DNA from: Acidobacteriota bacterium
GTDB lineage: Bacteria > Acidobacteriota > Blastocatellia > Pyrinomonadales > Pyrinomonadaceae
Length of the DNA: 19,115 bases
Direction: 5' to 3'
NCBI GenBank assembly: GCA_013698055.1
Contig: JACCVS010000144.1
Location: 1 to 19,115 of the forward strand
Shown here: positions 1 through 6,559 of the stretch, one piece after another
Layout of the letters: each line of letters opens with the position of its first letter
How positions within the stretch are numbered: the first letter of the stretch is position 1
Notes under the pieces: model-generated
Told to the model about the DNA's origin: nothing
Databases searched by the model: none
What the model saw: the letters and a program-made list of their open reading frames with translations, nothing else
Made by a program: the position numbers and the translations under genes

Positions 1-214
1 GCAACGGTTTTCCGTCAAGCGTTACTTCTCCGCTCGAAACGGGAAGCGCGCCGTTCAAGGCTCGCATCAATGTGGACTTCCCCGCCCCATTCGGCCCGAT
101 GATCGCCGTTATCTCGCCGGGCACAGCGCGCAAAGAGACTTGCGCGACCGCCTCGCGCTCACCGTATCTCACACTGATTTCATGCGCTTCAAGAAGAGTG
201 CGGTCAGTAATCAA
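1..214 (-). CDS. btuD: Cobalamin/iron-siderophore ABC transporter ATP-binding protein, N-terminal part (cut by window edge)
   Basis: ATPase subunit that would power the importer encoded just upstream (btuF, btuC); it acts on the inner face of the cytoplasmic membrane. About 71 N-terminal residues are visible and the gene runs off the left edge. Seen directly: an LLEAHEISVRYGE opening typical of BtuD/FecE ATPases, and a Walker A motif GPNGAGKST at about residues 40-48, followed by LMRALNG and SSGEVTLDG. No ATG lies near the expected start. I chose TTG at 214 because it precedes the conserved opening by a few residues, but the frame stays open further upstream. The region 202-236 is made of heptamer repeats, so the first residues of this protein are repeat-derived. 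BtuD rather than a siderophore ATPase is inferred from the cobalamin riboswitch heading the operon. The identity as an ABC ATPase is secure; the start is not. Confidence 0.85.
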   Translation of the reverse strand, partial: MITDRTLLEAHEISVRYGEREAVAQVSLRAVPGEITAIIGPNGAGKSTLMRALNGALPVSSGEVTLDGKPL

Positions 215-324
215 CGGTCGGTGGTCAGTGGCTGAAATATTTTCTAGTTTCCCTTCCAAGTTACAGTCCTTTCATTCAATTCCTCGGCCTTCACTGACCA
301 CTGACCACTGGCCACTGACAACTG
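202..324. repeat. Heptamer-repeat inverted element 1 (btuD-btuC junction)
   Basis: The left arm (202-236) reads as five successive 7-base units of the type GGTCAGT, some degenerate. The right arm (293-324) has four full units of type ACTGACC plus a partial one. The arms are reverse complements, so transcripts from either strand can form a long hairpin around a 55-base unique core. The right arm ends 3 bases beyond the btuC stop codon (330-328) and the left arm overlaps the probable start of the ATPase gene. Similar elements with other unit sequences occur at 6491-6553, 7872-7961 and 15688-15810. Confidence 0.85.
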
Positions 325-327
325 CTT

Positions 328-1380
328 TCATCCTTTTCTCAAAAGGTAAACGAAAAGCGGCGCGCCGATGAGCGCGGTGATTGCGCCGACGGGCAATTCG
401 CGTGGCGCGATGACGGTGCGCGCAATCGTGTCCGCAACGATGACGAACAGCGCGCCCGTGAGAGCAGCCGCCGGAATCGTCGTCCGGTTGTCGCTTCCAA
501 TTGAGAGTCGAACGAGATGCGGCACGACGAGTCCGACATACCCGACCGAGCCTGACGAAGCGACCGAGGCTCCGACCAGCAGACTTGCCGCCAGAAAGAC
601 GACGAGTCGCACGCGTTCGACTTCGACGCCGAGGTCAAAAGCATCACGCTCGCCAAGCATCAGCAGATTCAATGAGCGTGCGTGAAGCGCAATCACTGTT
701 GCGCCGACGATTGCCGCGATGATTGCTACCATCAACAGGCTTGAACTCGCTCCCGAAAGATCACCGAGCAGCCAGAAGGTGAAAGAGCGGATGCGCGTCG
801 CGTCCATCATGGCCGTGATGAAGACGATGGCTGACGAAAGAAACGTCGTGACGATTACGCCCGCGAGAATCAGTTTTTCGGGAGAGGTGCCTGTGCGTCC
901 GCGCGCCAGACGATAAACGACGAAAGTTGAAGCCAGCGCGCCTGCGAAAGCCATCACGGGTCGCATCCACTCACTGGACTGATTGGTTCCAAAAAAGACG
1001 AGGGCGACCATCGTGCCGACCGCCGCTCCGTTAGAGATGCCAAGCAAGTAAGGCTCGGCGAGCGGATTTCTAAGCAACGCTTGATAGCCCGCACCGGCAG
1101 TCGCCAGAGACGCGCCGACGCTCGCCGCGAGCAGGATACGCGGCAGTCGTATGCCGAACAGAATCGCGCTTTGCTCTTCCGTTAAGCCACAGGTGGAACT
1201 ACCTCCCGTAAACAACGCGCAGAACGACGAGGCGATTGGCAAACGCTCTGCACCGGTAACTGACGCAGCAACAATGACGAGGAAAAGCGTAGCCAGCAGC
1301 GCAAGGCAGATGAGCACGGTGCGGCGAAGAGTCGAACGCGCGCCGCGTGCTGGAGTTTGCTGTGTTGCTATCGCCATCAT
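328..1380 (-). CDS. btuC: FecCD/BtuC-family ABC transporter permease (vitamin B12 import)
   Basis: Inner-membrane permease that with two copies of the ATPase forms the translocation channel for cobalamin delivered by BtuF. About 350 residues, the usual family length, with roughly ten hydrophobic helices from about residue 22 to the end. Family signatures seen: RLPRILLAASVGASLATAG followed by YQALLRNPLAEPYLLGISNGA (about 79-120), and VGYVGLVVPHLVRLSIGSDNR (about 280-300), the cytoplasmic coupling region. The reading frame can also begin at TTG 1383. I prefer one of the two consecutive ATG codons at 1380 or 1377, 10-13 bases after the btuF stop, which suggests translational coupling because no strong ribosome-binding site is visible. 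Vitamin B12 as substrate is inferred from the riboswitch; siderophore permeases share the fold. Confidence 0.93.
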   Translation of the reverse strand: MMAIATQQTPARGARSTLRRTVLICLALLATLFLVIVAASVTGAERLPIASSFCALFTGGSSTCGLTEEQSAILFGIRLPRILLAASVGASLATAGAGYQALLRNPLAEPYLLGISNGAAVGTMVALVFFGTNQSSEWMRPVMAFAGALASTFVVYRLARGRTGTSPEKLILAGVIVTTFLSSAIVFITAMMDATRIRSFTFWLLGDLSGASSSLLMVAIIAAIVGATVIALHARSLNLLMLGERDAFDLGVEVERVRLVVFLAASLLVGASVASSGSVGYVGLVVPHLVRLSIGSDNRTTIPAAALTGALFVIVADTIARTVIAPRELPVGAITALIGAPLFVYLLRKG

Positions 1381-1390
1381 CAATTTACGG

Positions 1391-2320
1391 CTATTGCTTG
1401 AAGGCCTCGGGATGAAGGACGCGCGCTAACTGCTCCAAGCCTTCGACGAGTCTGGGGCCGGGACGCGAAAGGTAGTCGCCGTTGATTCCGTAAACTCGCT
1501 TGTTAATGACCGCCGGAGATTTCTGCAAAGCCGCTGCAACTTCCATCTTGTCGCCCATGCCCGTCGCCATGATGATGGCTTCAGGATGAGAGGCCAGCGC
1601 CGCTTCGTCGCTGTACCGCATCCACTCGCCTTCGACTTCAGCGGTCACGGATTTTCCGCCGGCACGCCTAATCAAATCCGTTATCCAGGACTTCTTCCCC
1701 GCCGTCCAGAGCGGAGAGGGCGAGACTTGATAAAAGACCGTCACAGGCGGGCGTGCCTTGACAGCCTCTTCAATCGCCGCCGCGCGTGCGCTTAAATCGC
1801 CGACGAGCTTTTCGGCCTGCTCCTGCTGGCCTAACAAATCGCCCAGGGTTTTGATAGTGCGAAAGACTCCTTCGAGATCGTGCGGGTCTGTGATGAAAAC
1901 GCCGATGCCGCGCTCTTCCAGTTGTTTGGTGAAAGTCTCAAGTTGCGAGGCTGTGGAGATGAGGATGATTTCGGGCTTGAGCGCGATGATGCGCTCAATG
2001 TTCGGTTGAAGCGTGTCGCCGACTTTTGCGACTTGCTTCGCTTCAGCCGGGTAATCGCAGAACGTCGTGTTGCCGACCAGACGGTCGCCCGCGCCGATGG
2101 CGTAAACGATCTCTGTCAGGTTCGGCGCAAGCGTAATGATGCGTTGCGGTCGCGCGGAAACAGTCACGCGCCTTCCAGCCTCGTCCGTCACCTCTCGCCC
2201 ACTTGTAGCACCCGCAGGCGAGGCGTTTTGACGCCCTGACGAACAGGAGAGAGCGCAGGCGAAGACGATTAACGCCAGCGAGAGAAACAGCTTGAATTGA
2301 ATTATGCTTGGTCTGGACAA
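1391..2320 (-). CDS. btuF: Cobalamin-binding periplasmic lipoprotein, BtuF-like
   Basis: Substrate-binding receptor of the helical-backbone metal receptor (TroA-like) fold that passes corrinoid to the permease. Seen: a hydrophobic signal segment ending ...LALIVFACALSC, with two candidate lipidated cysteines near the cleavage region. Next comes the TDEAGRRVTVSARPQRIITLAPNLTEIVYAIGAGDRLVG-type start of the domain, then TFCDYPAEAKQVAKVGD and the C-terminal lobe with RPGPRLVEGLEQLARVLHPE. The frame opens as far as TTG 2350, but the bases from 2325 to 2377 form the riboswitch terminator, so a start inside that hairpin is unlikely. TTG 2320, at the end of the terminator U-tract, gives 309 residues and a normal lipoprotein signal. 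Neither start has a clear Shine-Dalgarno sequence. First gene of the btuF-btuC-ATPase operon, regulated by cobalamin through its leader. Confidence 0.9.
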   Translation of the reverse strand: MSRPSIIQFKLFLSLALIVFACALSCSSGRQNASPAGATSGREVTDEAGRRVTVSARPQRIITLAPNLTEIVYAIGAGDRLVGNTTFCDYPAEAKQVAKVGDTLQPNIERIIALKPEIILISTASQLETFTKQLEERGIGVFITDPHDLEGVFRTIKTLGDLLGQQEQAEKLVGDLSARAAAIEEAVKARPPVTVFYQVSPSPLWTAGKKSWITDLIRRAGGKSVTAEVEGEWMRYSDEAALASHPEAIIMATGMGDKMEVAAALQKSPAVINKRVYGINGDYLSRPGPRLVEGLEQLARVLHPEAFKQ

Positions 2321-2377
2321 AAAATCCCGTCGCTTTCCTGCGCGCCTCAACGAAAGGCTAACAGGCTGGCGACGGGA
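2320..2377 (-). terminator. Intrinsic terminator of the cobalamin riboswitch
   Basis: On the minus strand a perfect 9-bp stem TCCCGTCGC / GCGACGGGA (2377-2369 with 2333-2325) encloses further pairing (CCTG/CAGG and GCCT/AGGC) and is followed directly by six U residues (2324-2319). It lies about 85 bases after the end of the aptamer and just before btuF, the position expected for a transcriptional expression platform in which B12 binding promotes termination. It overlaps the 5'-most possible btuF start codon at 2350. Confidence 0.85.
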
Positions 2378-2461
2378 CGTTCACTTATAGGGAAAAGGAG
2401 AAACGGAAACCCGGCGTGCTGCCTGAACACCCTGACGCGAGGCGCTCGATAGGCTGCAAAG

Positions 2462-2691
2462 TAACGTCAACAGGCAGGTCTCCTGACTTAGAAAGTTAAA
2501 AGGTAAAAGCTAGAACTAAATCTATTTCTTCGCTTTTGCCTTTCGCCTTCTTCACAGTGGCGCGACCGCGCGGGATTCACACCCGCTTCCCTATTCTCCC
2601 CGCTCTTTTAGCACGGGGCACCCGGACGTTTCTTTCTGAAAAGAACAAGGGAAATTATTACTTTCCCATCCAACATACGGGGCGGACGTTA
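2462..2691 (-). ncRNA. Cobalamin (B12) riboswitch aptamer
   Basis: On the minus strand the leader carries the conserved cobalamin-aptamer blocks in order: GGGTGCC, then GGGAAGCGGGTGTGAATCCC, then GCGCCACTGTGAA, and at the 3' end the B12 box AGTCAGGAGACCTGCC (about 2473-2488). The outer P1 stem is visible as TAACGTC (2691-2685) pairing with GACGTTA (2468-2462). The segment between the ACTGT block and the B12 box is long and A-rich, which is common for the variable arm. Bound adenosylcobalamin would repress the downstream btuF-btuC-ATPase genes through the terminator at 2320-2377. Class assignment is secure; exact 5' and 3' limits are set by the P1 pairing. Confidence 0.96.
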
Positions 2692-2750
2692 TCACGCCTG
2701 TGTAGAAAAAGTCAAAAGGCAGGCCGCAGAGGCTGACGGATTGGAGCGAT

Positions 2751-2782
2751 AAGCATTCAGTTCTGCTTGGAGCTTAATGCTT
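2751..2782 (-). terminator. Weak hairpin at the end of the zinc-ribbon gene
   Basis: AAGCATT (2751-2757) and AATGCTT (2776-2782) are a 7-bp inverted repeat around an 18-base loop, overlapping the stop codon of the minus-strand zinc-ribbon gene. No U-tract follows, so it may only stabilise the 3' end. Low support. Confidence 0.3.
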
Positions 2783-3385
2783 TTGGCCGGTACTTCTCAG
2801 GTGCTTCGTAGTGTCTTCAGTGACGCTAAAGTTGGGAGTGATGAATTCGGTTGTGTCTGCCGGGCGCAGAGAAAGATGCTTTATGTCGCTTTCCAAGCTG
2901 TCCGGCCTCGCCGGTAGTTCGCGCCCTGCACCTTTGTCGAGCCTTTTGCCAACAAACAGTCCATTGATCGTCAAGCCTATTCCGACGAAAAAAGGGAGTA
3001 CTCCCGCAATCCAGACATGACTGAGAATTACAGCTACGTGTGCCGGAATCACTCCGCTTTTAATCAAGCCCTGCATGAAGACATAAAGAAAGATCATCAA
3101 TCCGATGCCGACGCAACTCGTGATGATGCCGCCTTTGACTTCGTTGGCGCGCTTCACATCCGGCGTAATGCCTTGCTGACGCTCAAACTCTTGTTTGCGT
3201 CTTTTACGCTCATCTTCGGAGATGAGCATCTCGGCCACCCATGTCTTGCTCCAATCGTACTTCTCTGACTTCTCGTCCGTCTCGCGCGTATCAACCACCT
3301 GGCGCACGGCATATAAATTCGCTCCACACAAATTGCAGAATCTCAACTCATCGCTTTGATTAGCACCACACTTAGGGCAGTACAT
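2774..3385 (-). CDS. Zinc-ribbon membrane protein of unknown function
   Basis: 203 residues. Residues 3-20 form an N-terminal zinc ribbon with cysteines at 3, 6, 17 and 20 (CPKC ... CNLC), probably holding one zinc ion in the cytoplasm. A charged linker (about 40-84) leads to two hydrophobic segments at about 85-107 and 118-145 that should form a membrane hairpin, then a polar C-terminal tail. A good ribosome-binding site AGGAG sits 7 bases before the ATG at 3385. This architecture (zinc-ribbon head on a membrane hairpin) is common in bacteria but has no fixed function. It is followed by the B12 riboswitch leader on the same strand and preceded by the hydrolase gene, with no evident functional link to either. 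Confidence 0.85.
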   Translation of the reverse strand: MYCPKCGANQSDELRFCNLCGANLYAVRQVVDTRETDEKSEKYDWSKTWVAEMLISEDERKRRKQEFERQQGITPDVKRANEVKGGIITSCVGIGLMIFLYVFMQGLIKSGVIPAHVAVILSHVWIAGVLPFFVGIGLTINGLFVGKRLDKGAGRELPARPDSLESDIKHLSLRPADTTEFITPNFSVTEDTTKHLRSTGQKH

Positions 3386-3502
3386 AAGATACTCCTGTCA
3401 TGCTTTCCTGAATGATACGATGATTAAAGGCTCAATGTTCATACTTTAGGGCAGAATTTCTCGGTCTTATTCGGATGATGACTCTCGTCTGAACCCAACT
3501 GT

Positions 3503-4288
3503 TCAGAAATTTTTTGTTTGCCCCGGCTTCATAAACTGCACACGCTTATCCTTTTCAATCGCCGCGCGCACTTCCGCTTCGGTAGACATGGGAGGCAAAG
3601 AAGCATAGTGCATCGGGATGATAATCTGCGGCTTGAAAAATCTGTTGATTGCCAGCAGAGCGACCTGCGGGCTTTGCCCGTAAGCCTTGCCTCCCGTGTT
3701 CATCAGGATAATGTTCGGGTGATAGAACTCCTGAATCAAAGCCATGTCATTGAAAATCCAGGTATCGCCCTGATGGTAAACAGAGCGTCCGTCTGAAAAC
3801 TCGACCACGAACCCGAGCGGTCGTCCGCTCGGCTCGCTGCCATGCATCGCGGGCACGGCGTGGACTTTGACATCGCCGAGAGAGACTGTGCCGCCGACGT
3901 TGATTGTCTGAACCAACTCCTCTGGCAGACCTTCTTTTTGAAAAAGAGCGGGAAAATTAACGGTGACGATTTTAGCCTTGCTGGCTTTAGCAATCTCGAT
4001 GGCGTCGCCCATGTGATCGCCGTGAGAATGCGTCACCAGAATGTAGTTTGGTTTGTAGCGTGACAAATCTTTGAACTCGGGCGGAGTCGCCGGATTCTCC
4101 TTGAGAAAAGGGTCTATCAGAATCCTCGTCCCGCCCGAAGACACAACCTCAAACGCGGCATGACCAAGCCACGTAATCTGGATGTCTTTCTTTGCCCTAC
4201 TACTCTGCTGCGCCTGAGCTTGAAAAGTTAATACAGGCGCTATTAACAACAGGACGATCATCAACGCTGATTTCTTTAGTATAGTCAT
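3503..4288 (-). CDS. Exported metallo-beta-lactamase-fold hydrolase (UPF0173/UlaG-like)
   Basis: Metal-dependent hydrolase of the MBL fold. Numbering from the 5'-most possible start (4333), the zinc motif HSHGDH is at 102-107 with a preceding GHAAFEV strand (57-63). Further metal ligands are expected at His164 (AMHG), Asp190 (YHQGDT) and His242 (PMHY), matching the UPF0173 pattern. I start at ATG 4288 (MTILKK) because GGAGG lies 5 bases before it, whereas the upstream start has none. This yields an N-terminal hydrophobic signal sequence ending near QAQAQ, so the enzyme is probably periplasmic. Most characterised relatives are cytoplasmic, so the signal peptide is a distinguishing feature. The substrate is unknown. 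It is divergent from mtnA across 4289-4472. Confidence 0.9.
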   Translation of the reverse strand: MTILKKSALMIVLLLIAPVLTFQAQAQQSSRAKKDIQITWLGHAAFEVVSSGGTRILIDPFLKENPATPPEFKDLSRYKPNYILVTHSHGDHMGDAIEIAKASKAKIVTVNFPALFQKEGLPEELVQTINVGGTVSLGDVKVHAVPAMHGSEPSGRPLGFVVEFSDGRSVYHQGDTWIFNDMALIQEFYHPNIILMNTGGKAYGQSPQVALLAINRFFKPQIIIPMHYASLPPMSTEAEVRAAIEKDKRVQFMKPGQTKNF

Positions 4289-4453
4289 CATCACCTCCAG
4301 AAAGATGCCAAGCGGAGACAATTTATAGCACACGATTCATGGAGCCATCTAACTCGGCTTGACTGAGAACAAGCCTGCTCTTAAACAAACTCTTCCCCAC
4401 TTTTGCTTTCAGTTCCATACGTCGAGTAAGATTCCTTTCTTTGAAACCTGACC

Positions 4454-4469
4454 GGAGGGCTAACCCACC
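4454..4469 (+). promoter_or_regulatory. Hairpin holding the only Shine-Dalgarno-like sequence of mtnA
   Basis: GGAGGG (4454-4459) and CCCACC (4464-4469) pair around a CTAA loop with one A-A mismatch, ending three bases before the mtnA ATG. GGAGG is the only ribosome-binding-like sequence in the leader, but it is 14 bases from the start, so folding could both mask it and change its effective spacing. I recognise no known SAM riboswitch here. Confidence 0.35.
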
Positions 4470-4472
4470 TAA

Positions 4473-5519
4473 ATGATTAAGACTGTGGAATGGACGGATG
4501 AAGGCGTGCGGATGATTGACCAGCGCATTCTGCCGATGGAAGAAAAGTACCTGATGCTTCGCTCTTATGAAGAAGTCGCGGACGCCATCAAAAAGATGGT
4601 CGTGCGTGGCGCTCCGGCAATCGGAGTCTCCGCCGCGATGGGGTTGGCGCTCGGCGCGAAGCAATCCGTCGGAACTGCTGTCGCCGATCTCGAATATGAT
4701 TTTGATCACATGTGCGATGTGATGGGCAAGACTCGCCCGACTGCCGTCAATCTCTTCTGGGCTATCGAGCGGATGCGCGATGCCTTCCGGCGCGCTAAGG
4801 CAGAGACCGCAAGCGTCGAAGAAGTTAAAGAACGCCTCGTCGCTGAAGCGCAGGCAATTTTTACTGATGACATTAAGGCTAATCGGAACCTGGGTCGCTT
4901 CGGAGGTGAGTTGATTCCAGATGGCTCGACTGTTTTGACGCATTGTAATGCCGGTGCGCTTGCAACCGCAGGCGATTACGGCACGGCGCTCGGCGTGATT
5001 CGCGGCGCGCGCGACGCGGGCAAGCGCATCGCCGTCATCGCAGATGAAACGCGCCCCTTCCTGCAAGGCTCGCGGCTCACGGCATGGGAGTTAGCGAAAG
5101 ACGAAATCCCCGTCACTTTGATTACAGATAACATGGCCGGGCACGTGATGAAGCAGGGCAAGGTTGACGCGGTCGTTGTCGGCGCAGATCGCATCGCCGC
5201 CAACGGCGACACGGCGAACAAGATCGGGACCTACATGGTTGCCGTTCTCGCCAAGCAGCACGACATCCCTTTCTACGTTGCCGCGCCTATCTCCACACTC
5301 GACCTCACGCTCTCGACAGGCGAAGAGATTCCCATCGAGGAGCGCGACCCACGCGAAGTCACGCACATGCGTGATTATCAACTCGCGCCCGACGGCATAG
5401 AGGTTCAAAACTTTGCCTTCGATGTCACGCCCAATGAATTGATCGCCGCCATCATCACGGACAAAGGTGTGGCGCGGCAGCCTTACACGGAAAGTTTACG
5501 GAGAATGGTTGAGGGATAA
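4473..5519 (+). CDS. mtnA: S-methyl-5-thioribose-1-phosphate isomerase
   Basis: Converts methylthioribose-1-phosphate to methylthioribulose-1-phosphate in the methionine salvage pathway, in the cytoplasm. 348 residues, standard length. Signatures seen: VRGAPAIGVSAAMG (44-57), TRPTAVNLFWAIERM (87-101), the catalytic cysteine in THCNAGALAT (Cys158), ETRPFLQGSRLTAWEL (192-207), and VVGADRIAANGDTANKIGT (235-253) with the catalytic aspartate at 239. Both catalytic residues known from the Bacillus enzyme are present, which separates it from regulatory eIF2B-like paralogues. The ATG at 4473 fits the family start. No other salvage gene is next to it, so it appears to be a single-gene unit, divergent from the hydrolase and convergent with the epimerase. 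Confidence 0.96.
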   Translation: MIKTVEWTDEGVRMIDQRILPMEEKYLMLRSYEEVADAIKKMVVRGAPAIGVSAAMGLALGAKQSVGTAVADLEYDFDHMCDVMGKTRPTAVNLFWAIERMRDAFRRAKAETASVEEVKERLVAEAQAIFTDDIKANRNLGRFGGELIPDGSTVLTHCNAGALATAGDYGTALGVIRGARDAGKRIAVIADETRPFLQGSRLTAWELAKDEIPVTLITDNMAGHVMKQGKVDAVVVGADRIAANGDTANKIGTYMVAVLAKQHDIPFYVAAPISTLDLTLSTGEEIPIEERDPREVTHMRDYQLAPDGIEVQNFAFDVTPNELIAAIITDKGVARQPYTESLRRMVEG

Positions 5520-5527
5520 GCGGCGGC

Positions 5528-6484
5528 TCAGGCAGCGAAACGGCTCTGCTTCCACCAGTCAATTGTCTGGCGCAATCCATCTTCAAGACTTGTCTGCGCT
5601 TCGTAGCCCAGCATTTCGCGCGCGCGGGTAATGTCCGCTAGGCTGTGGCGCACATCACCCGCGCGCGGCTCTCTGTAATCAGCCTCAACATCCGTGTGCC
5701 CGGTAATTTTCTTTAGAATTTCCAAAAGTTGATTGAGGGTGATTCTTTCCCCACGCGCGAAGTTGATAACCTGCCCCACTCCAGTTGCCGTTTCAGCCGC
5801 GCGCATGTTGGCGGCGACCACATCGGCGATATAGGTGAAGTCGCGAGACTGCTCGCCGTCGCCGTAGATGACGGGTTGCTCGCCGCTATGGAGCGCGCCG
5901 ATGAAGCGTGAGATGACGCCCGAATATTCCGAGCTTGGGTCTTGGCGCGGGCCGAAGACGTTGAAATAACGCAGGCAGACGGTCTCAAGATTGTAAGCAC
6001 GTGTGAAGACCTGGCAGTAGTATTCGCCGACGAGCTTGGCGACGGCGTAAGGAGACAGAGGATCGGGGCGCATCTCTTCATGCTTTGGCAGCGTGGGCTG
6101 ATCGCCGTAAGCCGAACTCGAAGCTGCATAGACGATTCGTCGCACTCCATTTAGACGCGCGGCGTTGAGCAAAGAAAATGTCGCATCCACACACGCCACA
6201 TGAGTCTCAACCGGATTCTTCACGGAGCGCGGAACAGAAGGAATCGCGGCTTCGTGAAAGACAAGCTCAACATCTTCGAGAGCACGACGCAAGGCTTCTT
6301 CATCAGCCAGACTCGCATGAAGAAAATCAATCTCACCTTTAATCTCTTCGAGGTTCTCCCGGTATCCCGTTGAAAGATCATCAATCACACGCACGCGCGC
6401 CCCACTCGCCGCCATACCTTGCGCGATGTGCGACCCGATAAAACCCGCGCCGCCCGTAATCAGTATGATTCCTGAAAGAGACAT
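5528..6484 (-). CDS. NAD-dependent UDP-sugar 4-epimerase (WbpP/GalE-like SDR)
   Basis: Extended short-chain dehydrogenase/reductase acting on nucleotide sugars in the cytoplasm. Numbered from ATG 6484 (318 residues): Rossmann motif ITGGAGFIG at 9-17; acidic NAD-selecting residues near DD 35-36; AASSSAYGD (120-128); catalytic Tyr146 and Lys150 in SPYAVAK; RYFNVFGPRQDP (172-183); GDGEQSRDFTYI (208-219). The SVPRSVKNP and FGPRQDP stretches resemble WbpP-type UDP-N-acetylglucosamine 4-epimerases more than classic GalE. The frame extends upstream to 6529, but that extension is encoded by heptamer repeats, so I reject it. It lies downstream of ugd on the same strand, consistent with nucleotide-sugar supply for exopolysaccharide or O-antigen. 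No strong ribosome-binding site is seen. The exact sugar is inference. Confidence 0.92.
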   Translation of the reverse strand: MSLSGIILITGGAGFIGSHIAQGMAASGARVRVIDDLSTGYRENLEEIKGEIDFLHASLADEEALRRALEDVELVFHEAAIPSVPRSVKNPVETHVACVDATFSLLNAARLNGVRRIVYAASSSAYGDQPTLPKHEEMRPDPLSPYAVAKLVGEYYCQVFTRAYNLETVCLRYFNVFGPRQDPSSEYSGVISRFIGALHSGEQPVIYGDGEQSRDFTYIADVVAANMRAAETATGVGQVINFARGERITLNQLLEILKKITGHTDVEADYREPRAGDVRHSLADITRAREMLGYEAQTSLEDGLRQTIDWWKQSRFAA

Positions 6485-6490
6485 AAGAAC

Positions 6491-6553
6491 AGTGACGAGT
6501 GACAAGTGACGAGTGACGAGCAAGAACAAGCATTTAACTTGTCACTCGTCACT
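6491..6553. repeat. Heptamer-repeat inverted element 2 (ugd-epimerase gap)
   Basis: Four 7-base units of type AGTGACG occupy 6491-6518. The right arm (6538-6553) is the exact reverse complement of 6491-6506, giving a perfect 16-bp stem around a loop of about 31 bases. The element begins 6 bases before the epimerase ATG and ends 6 bases before the ugd stop codon, filling the intergenic space. In the ugd-epimerase transcript it would form a strong hairpin just upstream of the epimerase start. Confidence 0.9.
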
Positions 6554-6559
6554 GCATTC

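Noticed and set aside
202..324. CRISPR array at the heptamer repeats
   Set aside because: Units are 7 bases without spacers, arms are inverted, and no cas genes are present.
2686..2715. A TTGACT / TAACGT pair as promoter for the B12 riboswitch transcript
   Set aside because: The -10 would overlap the 5' strand of the riboswitch P1 stem, so transcription would begin inside the aptamer; the spacing is also 18.
3489..3515. Hairpin CTGAAC/GTTCAG followed by a T-run on the plus strand
   Set aside because: It has terminator shape only on the plus strand, where no gene lies upstream; on the coding minus strand it is preceded by A residues and has no U-tract.
4289..4472. A SAM-type riboswitch upstream of mtnA
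   Set aside because: No SAM-I, SAM-II or SAM/SAH consensus blocks were seen; only a small start-proximal hairpin.
6485..6529. Upstream extension of the epimerase reading frame
   Set aside because: The extra 15 residues are encoded by heptamer repeats; the Rossmann motif fits a start at 6484.
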